This document shows positions 4,607 to 5,933 of a DNA stretch of 5,933 bases, one piece after another. The notes beneath the pieces were generated by a model. The model saw only the letters and a program-made list of their open reading frames with translations, did not search any database and had not been told where the DNA came from. The translations under genes were made by a program, and so were the position numbers. How positions within the stretch are numbered: position 1 is the stretch's first letter; the number at the start of each line of letters is the position of its first letter. Source of the DNA: Geobacter sp. (lineage in GTDB: Bacteria; Desulfobacterota; Desulfuromonadia; Geobacterales; DSM-12255); the NCBI GenBank assembly GCA_012026855.1, contig VEOV01000119.1:1-5933 (forward strand). Reading direction: 5' to 3'.

Positions 4607-5286
4607 CCTTTTTCGACAACATCGAACAGCTTGTCACCGTTTATCCGCTGCTTGCTTTCGGAGCTGTCTTTCTGGCCGGGGTGCTCTCATCAGCCTCTCC
4701 CTGTGTGCTGGTAACCATCCCACTGGTGGTGGGTTTTGTCGGCGGCTACAGTGATGGCGACCGCTGGAAAGCTTGCCGCTATTCCCTTGCCTTTATCCTC
4801 GGACTGTCACTAACCTTTACTGCATTCGGTGCTGCTGCCGGTCTTCTCGGTACCATGTTCGGCACCCTGGGAGGGCCGTGGTATCTGTTTGCCGGCGCTA
4901 TTGCCCTGGTAATGGGTGGCCAGTTGATGGGACTGTATAAAATACGCTTCCCCGTAAAGCGCGATTTCAAGCCTAAACAGGGTGGTCTGGCCGGTGCATT
5001 CCTGCTGGGGCTTTTTTTCGGTTTTATCTCTTCTCCATGCGCAACACCAGTGCTGGTGGTGGTCTTGACACTGGTTGCCACCAAGGGCCAGGTGCTCTAT
5101 GGCACAGCGCTCCTCTTTACCTACGCAGTTGGTCATTGCCTGCTGATGCTCTGTGCCGGGATTTTTACCGGCTTTATCGAGGCGCTTTTCATGGCCAAGG
5201 GGGTAAAGAAAGCTGCTCTGTTGTCGAAAAGGGTCAGCGGTGGCGTGGTGGTTGCGGTTGGAATCTGGTTTATCTGGAAAATGTGA
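4603..5286 (+). CDS. ccdA: CcdA-like membrane thiol electron carrier (cytochrome c biogenesis/DsbD transmembrane type)
   Basis: This 227-residue inner-membrane protein should pass electrons from cytosolic thioredoxin to periplasmic thioredoxin-like proteins. About six membrane helices are seen (15-40, 58-82, 92-112, 130-155, 165-190, 210-226). The two redox cysteines lie in the pseudo-repeated motifs 'SSASPCVLVTIP' (Cys34) and 'ISSPCATPVL' (Cys146), the hallmark of CcdA and the DsbD membrane domain. Prolines flank both. Further Cys at 58, 179 and 184 are not part of the family's core pair. Its start overlaps the end of the thioredoxin gene by 4 bp. With that thioredoxin it forms a split DsbD-like pathway. 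No cytochrome maturation genes are in view, so a general periplasmic reductase or metal-stress role is as likely as haem attachment. Confidence 0.88.
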   Translation: MTFFDNIEQLVTVYPLLAFGAVFLAGVLSSASPCVLVTIPLVVGFVGGYSDGDRWKACRYSLAFILGLSLTFTAFGAAAGLLGTMFGTLGGPWYLFAGAIALVMGGQLMGLYKIRFPVKRDFKPKQGGLAGAFLLGLFFGFISSPCATPVLVVVLTLVATKGQVLYGTALLFTYAVGHCLLMLCAGIFTGFIEALFMAKGVKKAALLSKRVSGGVVVAVGIWFIWKM

Positions 5287-5318
5287 TGATAATTTTTGCC
5301 GCTATTGGCAATAATCCG

Positions 5319-5348
5319 GTTACATACATTCAATAAATCATATATAGT
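5319..5348 (+). promoter_or_regulatory. Possible sigma-70 promoter for the TSUP gene
   Basis: The gap between the CcdA gene and the next gene (5287-5410) is AT-rich compared with its surroundings. GTTACA (5319-5324) and TATAGT (5343-5348) match the -35 and -10 consensus at 4/6 and 5/6, spaced 18 bp. A small hairpin TTGCC/GGCAA (5296-5311) lies before it and has no T-run, so it is not a convincing terminator. This suggests the TSUP gene can be transcribed apart from ccdA, but the match is modest. Confidence 0.35.
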
Positions 5349-5410
5349 AGAAGATAGTTGTCTGGTAAGCGCTGACACGTCTGTAAAAGCTTTTCAGGAG
5401 AGCATTTACC

Positions 5411-5794
5411 ATGCCTCAATGGTTGACATTCATGTTTATCGGCATAATGGGAGGGGTGTCATCGGGGCTGTTCGGCATCGGTGGCGGTATTGTCATTGTG
5501 CCGGCACTGATCTACTGGGCCGGGTTTTCCCAGCACAGGGCGACCGGCACCAGTCTCGCCGTGTTGCTGCCCCCCATCGGCCTGGCGGCAACCCTGGAAT
5601 ACTATCGCCGCGGCAATGTTGATCTCAAGGCCGCCATGATTATAGCCACAACCATGCTGCTCGGCGCCTGGGGCGGTGCCTATCTGGCAAATCAGATGAA
5701 AGGCCCCCACTTGCGCCTGGTTTTCGGTCTGTTTGTCTTCAGTGTCGGTATTTACCTTATCTATGGGGCGTGCAAGCGTCTCGGCTGGATTTAA
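5411..5794 (+). CDS. Half-size TauE/SafE (TSUP) family membrane permease
   Basis: TSUP proteins export or import small anionic sulfur compounds such as sulfite, thiosulfate or sulfoacetate. This one has 127 residues and about four membrane helices (5-37, 47-62, 73-93, 101-121), half of the usual 240-270. It carries the family's first-repeat motif 'GGVSSGLFGIGGGIVIVPAL' (14-33) and the following 'HRATGTSLAVLL' (42-53), and a positive patch 'YYRRGNV' (64-70). TSUP proteins are built from two homologous four-helix halves, so it would need to homodimerise or pair with another half. The gene has a good ribosome site (AGGAG, 5396-5400) and a clean stop, so it does not look like a truncation. Substrate unknown; in this neighbourhood sulfite or a sulfur/arsenic oxyanion is possible but unproven. 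Confidence 0.82.
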   Translation: MPQWLTFMFIGIMGGVSSGLFGIGGGIVIVPALIYWAGFSQHRATGTSLAVLLPPIGLAATLEYYRRGNVDLKAAMIIATTMLLGAWGGAYLANQMKGPHLRLVFGLFVFSVGIYLIYGACKRLGWI

Positions 5795-5816
5795 TACAAT
5801 TCCACATAAAGGCCCT

Positions 5817-5889
5817 ATCTTCGTTGGCTCGTCTTCGGCTGCTCAACGTACTTAATGTACGCCTCGCAGTCTCAATCTTCGCCGCCTTG
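5817..5889. repeat. Structured palindromic intergenic element, probable dispersed repeat
   Basis: After the TSUP stop no gene is seen to the window end. This part folds into a long hairpin: GGCTGC (5837-5842) pairs with GCAGTC (5866-5871, one G-T), CGTAC (5847-5851) with GTACG (5857-5861), with a TCAA/CCTC internal bulge and loop TTAAT. ATCTTCG occurs at both flanks (5818-5824 and 5875-5881) with GTCTTCG between (5831-5837). The core CGTAC-TTAAT-GTACG with GCTGCTCAA and CCTCGCAG recalls multicopy intergenic elements I associate with Geobacter-like and other proteobacterial genomes. There is no T-tract, so it is not a classical terminator. Copy number cannot be judged from one window. Confidence 0.5.
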
Positions 5890-5916
5890 ATATCATCCTT
5901 GATCCGGAATTGAAAT
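5887..5916 (+). promoter_or_regulatory. Possible promoter facing out of the window's right edge
   Basis: TTGATA (5887-5892, 5/6 match to -35) and TGAAAT (5911-5916, 4/6 match to -10) are spaced 18 bp. ACGGGGAA at 5922-5929 may be the ribosome site of a gene starting just beyond the end. Both are weak and rest on consensus only. Confidence 0.25.
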
Positions 5917-5933
5917 AAGCAACGGGGAAAACA

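Noticed and set aside
5296..5311. TTGCC/GGCAA hairpin after ccdA as a rho-independent terminator
   Set aside because: Only five base pairs and no following T-tract.

Overview
The window looks like a chromosomal stretch from an anaerobic metal-cycling bacterium of the Geobacter type (Desulfuromonadota/Geobacterales). This rests on gene content (arsenite methyltransferase, DUF5714 protein, half-size TSUP permease, periplasmic thioredoxin plus CcdA), moderately high GC and strong Shine-Dalgarno sites; it is an inference, not a proof. All genes that can be supported lie on the + strand, and no tRNA, rRNA, CRISPR array or transposase gene was seen.

Layout. Bases 1-86 hold the 3' end of a small open frame that is translationally coupled (TGATG) to an OsmC-like protein (86-508). 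A short gap with an inverted repeat precedes a SigZ-type ECF sigma factor (593-1144) with a cysteine-rich tail. A 76-bp gap with a good palindrome leads into arsM (1221-2021), a small CxxC carboxymuconolactone-decarboxylase/AhpD-like protein (2032-2325) and an 18-cysteine DUF5714 protein (2332-3057). These three are packed with gaps of 6-10 bp and must form one operon. Directly after the DUF5714 stop codon lies an easily missed relic: about 33 codons of the C-terminus of an Acr3-type arsenite efflux permease (3057-3158), the scar of a deleted gene. Next come a CDF zinc/cadmium-type exporter (3238-4155), an exported thioredoxin (4178-4606) overlapping by 4 bp a CcdA-like thiol electron carrier (4603-5286), and a 127-residue half-size TauE/SafE permease (5411-5794). 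The last ~140 bp hold no gene but a structured palindromic element that looks like a dispersed intergenic repeat.

How the genes fit together. ArsM methylates trivalent arsenic, which needs thiols. The AhpD-like CxxC protein and DUF5714 protein are likely thiol or metal-handling partners, and SigZ with its Cys cluster is a plausible regulator of the cassette. The Acr3 scar shows that the locus once also exported arsenite, so this strain may now rely on methylation here, or on efflux encoded elsewhere. The CDF exporter handles divalent metals, while thioredoxin plus CcdA would carry reducing power across the membrane to periplasmic thiols. No arsR or arsC is seen in the window. The strongest unusual points are the acr3 relic, the sigma factor/arsM/DUF5714 cassette with its three Cys-rich proteins, and the terminal repeat.
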